Of a DNA stretch of 64,000 bases, positions 47,101-56,908 are shown piece after piece. The position numbers and the translations under genes are program-made. Below the pieces are notes generated by a model. That model did not search any database. It saw only the letters and a program-made list of their open reading frames with translations, and was not told the DNA's origin. Origin of the DNA: Pararhodobacter marinus (GTDB lineage Bacteria > Pseudomonadota > Alphaproteobacteria > Rhodobacterales > Rhodobacteraceae). The stretch covers positions 372,001 to 436,000 of the forward strand of contig NZ_QEYD01000001.1 of NCBI RefSeq assembly GCF_003122215.1. The letters are read 5' to 3'. Each line of letters opens with the position of its first letter. The stretch's first letter is position 1.

Positions 47101-50100
47101 ATCGTTTGATCCGGCGCCGAGCCGCGCTTGCGGGTGCGGGGGTCGATATCCAGCGTGCCGATGGTGATCCCGGCGACCTCATGCGGCATGACGCGGGCGG
47201 GCCCGGCGATCAGCGCCTTTTCCGGCCAGCGCAGCGCTTCGTCCCGGACCTGCTGGGCGCCGGCGGTGATGACGCTCATATGGAGCGGCCCGGCGAGGCC
47301 TTCATCCGCGATGGCCTGACCGAGGAACAGCAGCGAATAGAACCCCTGTTCCACATGCGCCTGAAACGCGTTCGAGCCGGGGCGGAACCGCTCTTCGCCC
47401 GAGGCGAGCCAGAAATGCGCGATCCGGGTGGGGACAGTGCCGCGATGGACCAGGTCCTGAATAAGCAGATCATAGCCTTCGCGCCCGCGCTCGGGCGGCA
47501 GGGAATAGGCATTCTCGCCCCGGCGGCGGAACGTGTCGCCGGTCTGCACCTCGATCACCTTTTGCCCGGCCTCGCGCAGGCGGGCGATGACGGGGGCGGC
47601 GATGCCGTCCTGATCGGCGAAGATCAACCAGCTTTCCACCGGGGCCTGATCCAGCTCGCTCTCGACATCGACATCCACCTCGGCCGAGCGCGCGACCCAG
47701 GCCAGCCGCGTGCCCATATCGGCCACGTCTTCGATCCGCGCGGGAAGGGCGGTTTCGGTGATCGTGGCGGGTTTGGCCGGGGCGATGAAATATTCGCGCC
47801 GGTCAAAGGCATAACCCGGCAACGGCAGCTTCACCCGCCGTGCCTCGCCCCAGATCTGCGCCCAGTCGAACGCGCCGCCCAGTGCCCAGATCCGGCCCAG
47901 AAGGCCCATGTGATACAGATCGTCGGCGATGTCTTCGTCGGGATGGCGCAGCGCGGCCAGAACCTGTTGCGGTGGCACCGCCCGGTGCATCCGGGTGAGC
48001 GAGGACAGGGCCTTGCCCGGCCCGACCTCGATCCAGATGCGGTTCGGAACTTCGGCCAGATGGGTCACGCAATCGGCGAACATCACCGTGCCGCGCAGGT
48101 GCTGGGTCCAGTAATCGGGGCTGGTGGCCTGCTCGGGCGTCAGAGGCTGGCCGGTGCGGTTGGAAATGATCGGCAGTTGCGGCGGGTTAAGGCGGATCGA
48201 CGCCAGATAGGCGCGGAACTGACCGAGGATCGGTTCGAGCATCTTGGAATGCGCGGCGATGTCGATGGCGATGCGCTGGGTTTCGATGCCGTCGGCCTCG
48301 AGCCGTTTCGCCAGATCCTCAAGCCCCGCATCTGGGCCGCTGACCACTGTTAGCTCGGGCGCGTTGACCGAGGCGATATCCAGATCGCCCAGATAGGGCG
48401 TCAGCGCGTCCAGACCCAGCGGCACCGACAGCATCCCGCCCGCAGGCACCGTGTCGAACAACTGGCCACGCAGATGCACCAGACCGATGCAATCTTCGAA
48501 GCTGAGGACGCCGGCCAGACAGGCGGCGGTGTTCTCGCCCATCGAATGCCCGACCAGGGCCGAGGGCTGCACGCCCCACGCCATCAGCATCTGCGCCAGC
48601 GCATATTCGGTGATCATGATCAGCGGCAGCTGGACCGAGGGCTTTTTCAGCGTCTCGTTCGCGGCATCCTCGGTCCCCGGTTCGGGCAGCCAGAGCGCGC
48701 GCAGATCGTAGGACAGGCGCGGCTGCAGGATCTCCAGCCCGCGATCCATCCATTCGGCAAAGACCGGCTCGGTCTCATAGAGATCGCGAGCCATGCCCGC
48801 GTATTGCGCACCGCCGCCGGGGAACAGGAAAACCACGTCGGGATTGTCCAGCGCGGTATGGCTGAAAACCCGGCGCGGATTGTCGGTTTCCAGTAGCGAG
48901 GCGGCTTCCTTGGCCGTTTCGGCCACCACCGCGCGGCGCTTGTCAAAGGCGCGGCGGCCCTGCTTCAGCGTCCAGGCGATATCGGCAAGGTTCTGATCGG
49001 GATTCGCGCGCAGATGGGCGGCCAGATTGGCCGCTTGCCCGTCCAGCGCGGCTTTCGATCGCGCCGAGAGGGTGAAAAGCTGAAACGGCCAGTCGCTTTC
49101 CTCGGACGGGGCGCGCTCGGGCGCTTCCTGCAGGATCGCATGGGCATTGGTGCCACCCACGCCCAGCGAATTGACACCCGCGCGGCGCGGATGGCCGCGG
49201 TTTTCCCACGGCGTCAGCGCGGCGTTGACGGCAAAGGGCGAGGTTTCGAAGTCGATCGTCGGGTTCGGCGCCTCGAAACCCAGCGAGGGGGGCATTTCCT
49301 TGTGGTGCAGCGACAAGGCCACCTTGATGAGCGAGGCCACGCCCGCCGCCGTGTCCAGATGGCCGATATTCGTCTTGACCGAGCCGATCTTGCAGAATTG
49401 CGTCTTGTCGGTGGTTTGCTGAAAGGCCTGCGTCATCGCCGCGACCTCGATCGGGTCGCCCAGATAGGTGCCGGTACCGTGGCATTCAATGTAATCGACC
49501 GTCTCGGCGGGAACGTCGGACAATGCCTGTGCCTCGGCCACGCAGCGCGCCTGACCCTCGACCGAGGGTGCCAGATAGCCCGCCTTCTGCGCCCCGTCGT
49601 TGTTGATGGCCGATCCCTTGACGACGGCCCAGATATGGTCGCCGTCGCGGATCGCATCGTCCAGACGTTTCAGCGCCACGCAACCCGCCCCCGAGCCGAA
49701 CACCGTGCCCTGCGCGCGGTGGTCGAAGGCGTGGCATTCGCCATCTGGGCTGAGGATCTCGTTTTCCTTGTAGAAATAGCCGCGCATCTGCGGCAGCTCG
49801 ATGGTCACGCCACCCGCCAGCGCCATGTCGCATTCGCCGTTCAACAGCGCCTGCGAGGCATAATGCAGCGCCACCAGCGAGGTGGAACAGGCGGTCTGGA
49901 TGTTGATCGACGGCCCGCGCAAATCGAAGATATGGCTGACGCGGGTGGACAGGAAATCCTTGTCGTTGCCGGTATGGCGCAACAGGAACATGCCGACATC
50001 GCGCACCATGTCGCGGTTCGAGCAGATGTTGAAATAGAAATAGCTGCCCATGCCGCAGCCCGCATAGACGCCGATCGTGCCGTCGAAGCCTTCGGGCGTG

Positions 50101-50429
50101 GTGCCGGCGTTTTCCATTGCTTCCCATGCCACTTCCAGAAACTGGCGGTGCTGCGGGTCCAGGATCGCGGCCTCCTTGGGCGAGAAGCCGAAGAACTCGG
50201 CGTCGAACTCGGCGAATTTGTCGAGTGGAGCCGCGAAGGGGACGTAGTTGGGCTGACGGATATTCGCCGGGTCCTCGCCCGCGGCGATCAGTTCATCCTC
50301 GGTCAGTTGCCGGATCGCGCGGGTGCCCGAGCGCAACATCTGCCAATAGGCATCGACCGACGGCGCGCCGGGCAGATGGGCGGCCATGCCCACGATGGCG
50401 ATGTCGGTCTCGGAGATATCGGCGGACAT
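44103..50429 (-). CDS. Type I polyketide synthase, KS-AT-KR-DH-ACP-TE
   Basis: 2108 residues from the ATG at 50429 (MSADISETDI; AAAGGTAC upstream). Ketosynthase: TACSTS (C181), ECHGTG (H317), NIGHLD (H357). Acyltransferase: VGHSMGE (S629), H727. Ketoreductase: ITGGFGGIG near 1156, VDYVAAN (Y1314). Dehydratase: DEHRTKDNRALVPG (H1399) and HPALMDLATG (D1568). Carrier: LGGHSLIAV (S1779). Thioesterase: GGFSGGG (S1924), D1951, GDHDSM (H2083). All catalytic residues are present. KR before DH is unusual; DH-KR is the normal order. The terminal thioesterase indicates product release here. It overlaps the glycosyltransferase and follows the polymerase-like gene after 87 bases, in which a small hairpin (50478-50496) lies. 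Confidence 0.93.
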   Translation of the reverse strand: MSADISETDIAIVGMAAHLPGAPSVDAYWQMLRSGTRAIRQLTEDELIAAGEDPANIRQPNYVPFAAPLDKFAEFDAEFFGFSPKEAAILDPQHRQFLEVAWEAMENAGTTPEGFDGTIGVYAGCGMGSYFYFNICSNRDMVRDVGMFLLRHTGNDKDFLSTRVSHIFDLRGPSINIQTACSTSLVALHYASQALLNGECDMALAGGVTIELPQMRGYFYKENEILSPDGECHAFDHRAQGTVFGSGAGCVALKRLDDAIRDGDHIWAVVKGSAINNDGAQKAGYLAPSVEGQARCVAEAQALSDVPAETVDYIECHGTGTYLGDPIEVAAMTQAFQQTTDKTQFCKIGSVKTNIGHLDTAAGVASLIKVALSLHHKEMPPSLGFEAPNPTIDFETSPFAVNAALTPWENRGHPRRAGVNSLGVGGTNAHAILQEAPERAPSEESDWPFQLFTLSARSKAALDGQAANLAAHLRANPDQNLADIAWTLKQGRRAFDKRRAVVAETAKEAASLLETDNPRRVFSHTALDNPDVVFLFPGGGAQYAGMARDLYETEPVFAEWMDRGLEILQPRLSYDLRALWLPEPGTEDAANETLKKPSVQLPLIMITEYALAQMLMAWGVQPSALVGHSMGENTAACLAGVLSFEDCIGLVHLRGQLFDTVPAGGMLSVPLGLDALTPYLGDLDIASVNAPELTVVSGPDAGLEDLAKRLEADGIETQRIAIDIAAHSKMLEPILGQFRAYLASIRLNPPQLPIISNRTGQPLTPEQATSPDYWTQHLRGTVMFADCVTHLAEVPNRIWIEVGPGKALSSLTRMHRAVPPQQVLAALRHPDEDIADDLYHMGLLGRIWALGGAFDWAQIWGEARRVKLPLPGYAFDRREYFIAPAKPATITETALPARIEDVADMGTRLAWVARSAEVDVDVESELDQAPVESWLIFADQDGIAAPVIARLREAGQKVIEVQTGDTFRRRGENAYSLPPERGREGYDLLIQDLVHRGTVPTRIAHFWLASGEERFRPGSNAFQAHVEQGFYSLLFLGQAIADEGLAGPLHMSVITAGAQQVRDEALRWPEKALIAGPARVMPHEVAGITIGTLDIDPRTRKRGSAPDQTIPILEELLAQPGNPVAALRGTKRYIQKLRPQPLTDTPDLPQGAAWVITGGFGGIGQSVAEALIQRSDAKIVLIARTALPPREDWESAKARGDAATRRILQVERLEAMGGEVMIAAADVCNIDEMRAAFDAARARFGKIHGVIHAAGTIDDAPLAAKSVSSVENVFAPKVHGTRVLDSLLPDGAVERIVVFSSTSTLTAPAGQVDYVAANEYLNAWAMARSGKTRVTAIDWGIWAEVGMAADAMASRLGHGPAMPETPVALPLLETAGFDAGMNRRFSATYSTDMWLLDEHRTKDNRALVPGTGMLEIAAQSLHGQGEVEPFEIADLTFFRALEVDDPRAIRVTLTRNDAGYDFALRSGVTLRGRDGFVLNAAAQINMRNIARPAPLDITAVEARCQTGIKEDPCGIATGQETHLNFGPRWRVLNRVAYGTGEGIARLALPDAFRADLDQGYVLHPALMDLATGWAMDLIAGYGGRALWVPVSYGSVKVFRALPAEIVSHVRIAPAEPGVASFDITLATPEGEVCAEIARFTIKRLEGGFGAPAPLLPSEVEFDAGTEDRALNPGEERLARNLAQGLTAAEGAEGFLRALATDRRQVVVSSLTLPELIAEAAQPIEIETGEGQKFERPNLDSAYVAPRNDVERMLVAMFEELLGVQGVGVQDSFFDLGGHSLIAVRLFARVKKTWSVDFPISILFEAPTVEKVAAMVAERAGITETGDAPAVAVPQKRYEFLVPMHEGEPGAKTPFFLCAGMFGNVLNLRNLAQLLGRDRPFYGLQARGLLGGAEPHRRLDEAARDYLAEVRQVQPHGPYLIGGFSGGGLTALEMARQLRTEGEEVALLTLLDTPLPERPALNRADKALIKLAEFRRKGPGYFAEWMADRKAWKEELDRMAQEAQAEADSGFHNRAIETAFRNALPHVGLDPYDGRVALFRPPLDRHWKVSGGRWVSSAKEYVHDDNDWSRYMARLSVHEVPGDHDSMVLEPNVRVMASKLKTLIAEVET

Positions 50430-50516
50430 GGCGTACCTTTGATGCAACAGAAGTCGAAGGGAAAGTCCCTGATCTTTGGGGCGAGAGTGGCGCCCCAATC
50501 GGGCTGAAATCGGGCG

Positions 50517-52055
50517 TCAGATCAGGGTTCTGGGCCCGCCCGTGGCCGGATCGCGCCCCGGATCGCGCCTCGGATCCCTGCCCCGGCCGCCGCGCTTGAG
50601 GCCCAGCATGACGCCGCGATGCGCGCGCCGCAACCGCTCGTCCCGGGTGGCGTTGGTGGCGCGTTTCATATCCTCGGCATAGCCCAGCAGCGCGCCGGCC
50701 ATCAGCCATGTGAAGGGAATGAGCGTGGCATTGGGCAGCAGGTCGAACATGTTCACGGCAAGGATCAGCGCGACGGTGCTGACTTCGATGGGCACGGCGG
50801 CGGCATGGCGGCGCGCGGCCTGAAAGGCCAGGGCATAGAGCGGTAGCGCCAGCATCCCGAACGCGGCGATATAGCCCAGCCAGCCGTAATGGCCGATGGT
50901 GATGATCCACTGACCGTCGACGATGGTCTCGGTCTCGCCAGTGGCGGTGTCGTAGACCATGAACCGGCCCCATCCGCCCCAGCCGAAAAGCGGCCGTTCC
51001 TCGACATGATCGAGAATGCGCTGTTCGTTGTTGAAGCGGTATTCCAGCGATTGCTCGCGCTCTTCGCTGATCTCGGCCACCTGATCGAGGATCGCCTGCG
51101 TCGGCACCAGTTCCAGCCCGCGCAGCAGCGGATAGGCGATGACCAGCGTGACCAGCATCGTGGCGATGGTCAGGTGGATGCGGGGTTTCAGCAAGAGGAT
51201 GACCGGCACGAAGGCCAGCGTGTACAGAAGCGGCCCCATGGATTTGGTCAGCACCACCAGGAACAGGCCGAAACCCACCATGAGCAGCCGTTTGCCCGCC
51301 TGATCCTTGTCGGCGATACGGAACCGTCCGGCGGCGGCCATCGTGACCATGAAGGCGAAGAAGGCGACCCACAGCCCGTGCGGCATGAAGACGAAGGGCC
51401 GGAACCCGCCCTGCCGCATCGCCTGAGCAAAATCGTGCTGGAAAAAACCGTAGAGGCGGGTGTGCAGCTGCGGCGACATGCGCACTTCGTAGAGCATCGG
51501 CAGGGCATAGATCATTCCCGCGACGACCAGGGCCAGAAGGATCTCGCGCATGCCGTCGGGGCCGCGCAGGGCCTCGCGAGCCAGGAAGAACGGCAGCATG
51601 AAGAAGATCTGCTGCACCAGCGCCGAGCCGGAATCGTAGAATCTGAGCCCCGGCAGGCCCCACAGTTCCAGCGCGTTGGGATCAACGAGCCGCATCGAGC
51701 CGAAGCGGTCCACGCCGAACTGGATCGCGTCCATGTTGTTGAAAACGGTGATAGCCGGACTGATGAGGAACATCGCCACCAGCGCCCGCCCGACCCAGGC
51801 CTGCGGCACCAGGTTCGGCATCCGGCCCCAATAGGACATGCAAACGGCAAAGGCGGTAAGGTTGGGGATGCTTTCCTTGTTCAAAGGCGGGATCAGCGGG
51901 AAGTTGATGGCGCTGATCTGCGGCAGGAACATGTAGGCGCCCAGGATCGACCAGATCAGCGCCCGCTGTTGCGACATCTTGCGGAACATGACGATGACCA
52001 CGACCGGATAGCCGACCAGCGCCAACAGCGCGAAAATGTTGCCGATCTGGATCAT
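50517..52055 (-). CDS. Polytopic O-antigen ligase/polymerase-like membrane protein
   Basis: 512 residues with about ten hydrophobic segments, for example FALLALVGYPVVVIVMF, IILLALVVAGMI-like stretches around 170-190 and LLLKPRIHLTIATMLVTL. A large loop (about 325-380, with RFNNEQRILDHVEERPLFGWG) is typical of Wzy/WaaL-like polysaccharide polymerases and ligases, where GWG is the common loop motif. The C-terminal 35 residues are basic with RDP repeats (RRDPGRDPATGG). It leads the PKS operon and is divergent from the WecG-type gene. It may export-couple, polymerise or attach a glycan; the exact role is not readable. Confidence 0.75.
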   Translation of the reverse strand: MIQIGNIFALLALVGYPVVVIVMFRKMSQQRALIWSILGAYMFLPQISAINFPLIPPLNKESIPNLTAFAVCMSYWGRMPNLVPQAWVGRALVAMFLISPAITVFNNMDAIQFGVDRFGSMRLVDPNALELWGLPGLRFYDSGSALVQQIFFMLPFFLAREALRGPDGMREILLALVVAGMIYALPMLYEVRMSPQLHTRLYGFFQHDFAQAMRQGGFRPFVFMPHGLWVAFFAFMVTMAAAGRFRIADKDQAGKRLLMVGFGLFLVVLTKSMGPLLYTLAFVPVILLLKPRIHLTIATMLVTLVIAYPLLRGLELVPTQAILDQVAEISEEREQSLEYRFNNEQRILDHVEERPLFGWGGWGRFMVYDTATGETETIVDGQWIITIGHYGWLGYIAAFGMLALPLYALAFQAARRHAAAVPIEVSTVALILAVNMFDLLPNATLIPFTWLMAGALLGYAEDMKRATNATRDERLRRAHRGVMLGLKRGGRGRDPRRDPGRDPATGGPRTLI

Positions 52056-52266
52056 GCCTGCGCATCCCCTGCGCGCGACGGTCCCCGATCAAGGGGTCTC
52101 CGCCGTTTCATTGCCCGCTCTTTGCCCAAACCGCCCTACTCGCCCCTGACTGCACGCTTGCGGGCTTTCATGGCGCGGCGGGGGTATCTATAACCGTCTC
52201 CGGACGCGCTGTCTGCCCTCAGCCTGGGAGCATGGTGGCGAATTGCGTCCAGAGTATGGGGGATTC

Positions 52267-53013
52267 GTGGAGTTTTCATTCCCGCCGCACCGGATCGCGG
52301 TCAACATGCCCGATTCCGGCGCGCTGCTGGCCGAGGTGCGGCGCCGGTTTCGCGCGCAGGAAGGCTTCGCGCTGGCGACGATCAACCTGGATCATCTGGT
52401 GAAACTGTCGCGCGACCCGGATTTCCGCCGCGTCTATGCCGCGCAGGATCTGGTCTGCGCCGACGGCAACCCGATCGTCTGGCTGTCGAAACTGGCGGGC
52501 AAGCCCGTCTCGCTGGTGCCCGGCTCGGACATGGTGGTGCCGCTGGCCAGCCTTGCGGCGCGCGAAGAGGTCCCCGTGGCGCTGATGGGCTCGACGGACG
52601 AGGCATTGTCCGAGGCGGGCGCCGCGCTGGAGGGACGGGTGCCGGGCTTGCGGATCGTGTCGCGCATCGCGCCGCCGATGGGGTTCGATCCCACCGGTCC
52701 CGACGCCCGGCGCATCCTGCACGACATCGCGGCGTCCGGCGCAAGGCTGTGCTTCGTCGCGCTGGGCGCGCCCAAGCAGGAGCAATTCGCCGCTTTCGGC
52801 CGCGAGATCGCCCCGCAGGTCGGCTTTGCCTCGATCGGGGCGGGGCTGGATTTCCTGGCCGGACGTCAGCAGCGGGCGCCGGAATGGGTGCGCGCGATTG
52901 CCATGGAATGGGTCTGGCGGATGATGTCGAATCCCCGGCGGCTGGCGAAGCGGTATTTCGACTGTATCGTGATCCTGCCGGGTCAGGCGCTGCGCGCGTG
53001 GCGGCAGCGGTAA
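52267..53013 (+). CDS. WecG/TagA/CpsF family glycosyltransferase
   Basis: 248 residues from the GTG at 52267, preceded by a G-run (TATGGGGGATTC); a TTG at 52243 is a poor alternative. Family signatures: ATINLDHLVKLSRD, ADGNPIVWL, VPGSDMV and LGAPKQEQF, with GAGLDFLAGRQQRAPEW. Members add N-acetylmannosaminuronate or a similar sugar to a lipid carrier in surface-glycan synthesis. It is divergent from the polymerase-like gene across 211 bases, in which I see no confident promoter. Confidence 0.9.
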   Translation: MEFSFPPHRIAVNMPDSGALLAEVRRRFRAQEGFALATINLDHLVKLSRDPDFRRVYAAQDLVCADGNPIVWLSKLAGKPVSLVPGSDMVVPLASLAAREEVPVALMGSTDEALSEAGAALEGRVPGLRIVSRIAPPMGFDPTGPDARRILHDIAASGARLCFVALGAPKQEQFAAFGREIAPQVGFASIGAGLDFLAGRQQRAPEWVRAIAMEWVWRMMSNPRRLAKRYFDCIVILPGQALRAWRQR

Positions 53014-53130
53014 GCGGTCGGAAAGGCGATTTTCGCGGGCTTCCGACGGCAAGTCCGGGCTGGATGTTCCGGCCCGATTCCGGCAAGGTCGCCGGGCATT
53101 TTCGCGAACCACTTACCCGGGAGACTTCTG

Positions 53131-54239
<1,109 letters not shown>

Positions 54240-54240
<1 letters not shown>

Positions 54241-55073
54241 TGGAGCGGATCAACCGCTGGCGGTCGCATGGCGGCTGGCAGGAAGTCTGGCGTCATGACA
54301 GCGCCGAGACGGGAACGCCGATGGAGTTCTCGATCTTCCTGCCTGATGGCGAAGGGCCGATGCCCGTCGTCTGGTACCTGTCCGGGCTGACCTGCAACTG
54401 GTCGAACGTCACCGAGAAAGGCGAGTTTCGCGCGGCCTGCGCGAAACACGGCCTGATCTTCGTGGCGCCCGATACCTCGCCGCGCGGTGAGGCAGTGCCC
54501 GACGATCCCGAAGGCGCCTATGATTTCGGTCTGGGCGCGGGGTTCTATGTCGACAGCACGCGCGCGCCCTGGGCCACGAATTACCGCATGCGGTCCTATG
54601 TCGAGACGGAACTGCCGACGCTTCTGCGCCAGCATTTCCCGATGGATATGGACCGTCAGGCGATCATGGGCCATTCGATGGGCGGGCATGGCGCGCTGAC
54701 GATCGGGCTGCGCAACGCGGCGCGGTTCCGCTCGGTTTCGGCCTTCGCGCCGATCTGCGCACCGACCGAATGCCCGTGGGGCCAGAAGGCGCTGGGCCAG
54801 TATCTGGGTCCGGACCAGGAGACCTGGGCCGAGTACGACGCCTGCCGCCTGATCGAAGGCGGCGCGCGGGTGGCCGCGCTGAAGGTCGATCAGGGTGCGG
54901 CGGACGGGTTTCTGGACAATCAGCTGATGCCCGGAAAGCTGGACGCGGCCTGCAAGGCTGCGGGTCAGCCGCTGGAGCTGGGTCTGCATGAAGGTTACGA
55001 TCATTCGTATTACTTCATTTCCAGCTTCATGGGCGCGCATCTCGACTGGCATGCGGCGCATCTGACGGCCTGA
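54240..55073 (+). CDS. fghA: S-formylglutathione hydrolase
   Basis: 277 residues. It hydrolyses S-formylglutathione to formate and glutathione, the next step after FrmA. The nucleophile elbow is MGHSMGGHGA, LSGLTCNWSNV is the family block and the catalytic histidine is in GYDHSYYFI. The ATG overlaps the frmA TGA (TGATG). A two-hairpin repeat element follows the stop. Confidence 0.97.
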
Positions 55074-55097
55074 AGGCCGAGTCTTTGGAAACGGGAG

Positions 55098-55175
55098 AGA
55101 GGGGGCTGTCTGCCCCCTCTTTGCCATCCGGCAAATTCACCCCCGAGGATATTTCCGGAACAAAGAGACGGGGCG
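55098..55175 (+). repeat. Two-hairpin dispersed element, copy 2
   Basis: Hairpin 1: AGAGGGGGC, TGTCT, GCCCCCTCT (55098-55120). Hairpin 2: TTGCC, ATCC, GGCAA (55121-55134). Tail: TTCACCCCCGAGGATATTT then GGAACAAAGAGACGGGG. It starts 25 bases after the fghA stop. Confidence 0.75.
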
Positions 55176-55273
55176 CCAATGTCGCCCGGGCGATAGACGC
55201 GGCGCGGCGGCGCGATACCTTGGCCGCTGGACGCGATTGTTGCTAGGCTGAGACATCATCGACAGGAGTTTTC

Positions 55274-56452
55274 ATGCGTTTCTTTAGAGCCGCGGCCTTG
55301 GCCGCTTTCATGGTGGCCCCGGCCATCGCGCAGGCGCAGGCCTGCGGCGGCAACTGGCAGGCCTTTGTCAACGACATGCGCGGGCAGGCGGTGCGCAATG
55401 GCATTCCGCAGAACGTGGCGGATGCGTTCTTCGGCGGGTTGCGCCAGAACCAGACGGTGCTGAGCCGCGACCGTGCGCAGGGGTTTTTCCAGCGACCCTT
55501 CATCGAATTCTCGCGCGCTTTGATCAGCCAGAACCGGCTGGATCGCGCGCGCCAGCTTCTGTCGCAGCAATCGGGCCTGTTCCAGCGCCTGCAATCGCAA
55601 TACGGGATCAGCCCGGGCGTGATGCTGGCCTTCCTGGCCTTCGAGACGGATTTCGGCGCGGTGCAGGGCGATATCAACACCGCCGATGCGCTGGCGACGC
55701 TGTCGCATGATTGCCGCCGGCCCGAGCTGTTCCGCCCGCAGCTTCTGGCCATGGCCGAACTGTATCGCCGCGGCGATCTGGATCCGCGGACAACGCAGGG
55801 CGCCTGGGCGGGCGAAATCGGCATGGTGCAGATGCTGCCGCGCGACATTCTGGAGCTGGGCGTCGATGCCGATGGCAACGGTCATGTCGATGTGCGGGGT
55901 TCGATGGCCGATGCGGTGCTGACCGGGGCCGCGCTGCTGCGTCATCATGGCTGGCGCCCGAACGAGCCCTGGCTGGTCGAGGTCTCGGTGCCGCAGGGGC
56001 TGGACCTGCGCCAGACCGGTCTGCGCACGCGCATGAGCGTGAGCGACTGGGCGCGGCTGGGCGTGCAGGCGCGGGGAACCTCGTTGCCCTCGGGCGGGTT
56101 GCCGGCCTCGGTGATCCTGCCGCAGGGGCGGGGCGGGCCGGCCTTCATGATCTTCGACAATTTCCGCGTGCTGTTCGAGTGGAACCAGTCGTTTACCTAT
56201 GTCGTGACCGCGGCCTATTTCGCCACCCGGATCGAAGGTGCGCCGGTCTATGACGCGGGCAACCCGCAGCCGGGGTTGAACCAGAACCAGATGGTGGATC
56301 TGCAGCGCCGCCTGCAGGCGCGGGGCTTCGACGTGGGCGGTGCCGACGGCATCCTGGGTGCCGGGACGCGTGCCGCCGTGCAGGACGTGCAGGCGCAGCT
56401 GGGCCTGCCGGCCGATGGCTGGCCGACGCCGGATCTGCTGCGCCGGTTGTGA
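55274..56452 (+). CDS. Lytic murein transglycosylase (MltB-like) with peptidoglycan-binding domain
   Basis: 392 residues; CAGGAGT precedes the ATG. A signal peptide ends near AIAQAQA (about residue 23), so the enzyme is periplasmic. The SLT_2/MltB domain has YGISPGVMLAFLAFETDFG, with the catalytic glutamate in the last segment, and WAGEIGMVQMLPRDILELG. A PG_binding_1 domain covers about 325-392 (LQRRLQARGFDVGGADGILG). It cleaves glycan strands to 1,6-anhydro ends. It stands alone between a repeat element and the DUF2853 gene. Confidence 0.92.
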   Translation: MRFFRAAALAAFMVAPAIAQAQACGGNWQAFVNDMRGQAVRNGIPQNVADAFFGGLRQNQTVLSRDRAQGFFQRPFIEFSRALISQNRLDRARQLLSQQSGLFQRLQSQYGISPGVMLAFLAFETDFGAVQGDINTADALATLSHDCRRPELFRPQLLAMAELYRRGDLDPRTTQGAWAGEIGMVQMLPRDILELGVDADGNGHVDVRGSMADAVLTGAALLRHHGWRPNEPWLVEVSVPQGLDLRQTGLRTRMSVSDWARLGVQARGTSLPSGGLPASVILPQGRGGPAFMIFDNFRVLFEWNQSFTYVVTAAYFATRIEGAPVYDAGNPQPGLNQNQMVDLQRRLQARGFDVGGADGILGAGTRAAVQDVQAQLGLPADGWPTPDLLRRL

Positions 56453-56566
56453 TTTCGGCCTGACCGGGTTTCCGGGACCCGCGACGCCGCGCTTTTGGCT
56501 TGCCCGAAAGCGCGGCGTCTTCGTAAGCTCGGGCGGGAAGTCAAAGAAACCAATGGGGAGACCACG

Positions 56567-56908
56567 ATGGGACGCCGCGACGAGCTGATTGCGAAATACG
56601 CCGAGGATTTGCGCACCAAATGCGGCATGGAGCCGGATATGGACCTGCTGACCAAGGTCACCATCGGTTGCGGGCCGTCGATCTACGACGCCGATTCTGC
56701 GACCGTGGCGGCCAGCCAGCCCGGCGAGATCGAGACGGTCAAGACCAAGTACCTGATGAAGAAGCTGGGCCTTCCGGACGGGCCGGCGCTGGACGAGGCC
56801 ATCAACAGCGTGATCGAGACCTATGGCAAGTCCGAGCGCAACAAGTACCGCGCGGTCGTCTATTACATGCTGTGCAAGCATTTCGGCAAGGAAGCGGTCT
56901 ACGCCTGA
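56567..56908 (+). CDS. DUF2853 family small protein
   Basis: 113 residues from the ATG at 56567 (MGRRDELIAKYAED), with GGGGAGA upstream. The helical pattern with LLTKVTIGCGPSIYDADSATVA and NKYRAVVYYMLCKHFG matches DUF2853, whose function is unknown. It has no signal peptide or membrane segment. A structured stretch with a terminator follows. Confidence 0.85.
   Translation: MGRRDELIAKYAEDLRTKCGMEPDMDLLTKVTIGCGPSIYDADSATVAASQPGEIETVKTKYLMKKLGLPDGPALDEAINSVIETYGKSERNKYRAVVYYMLCKHFGKEAVYA

Noticed and set aside
52185-52194. TATAAC-like -10 element upstream of the WecG-type gene
   Set aside because: No acceptable -35 sequence at 16-18 bases distance, so not called as a promoter.
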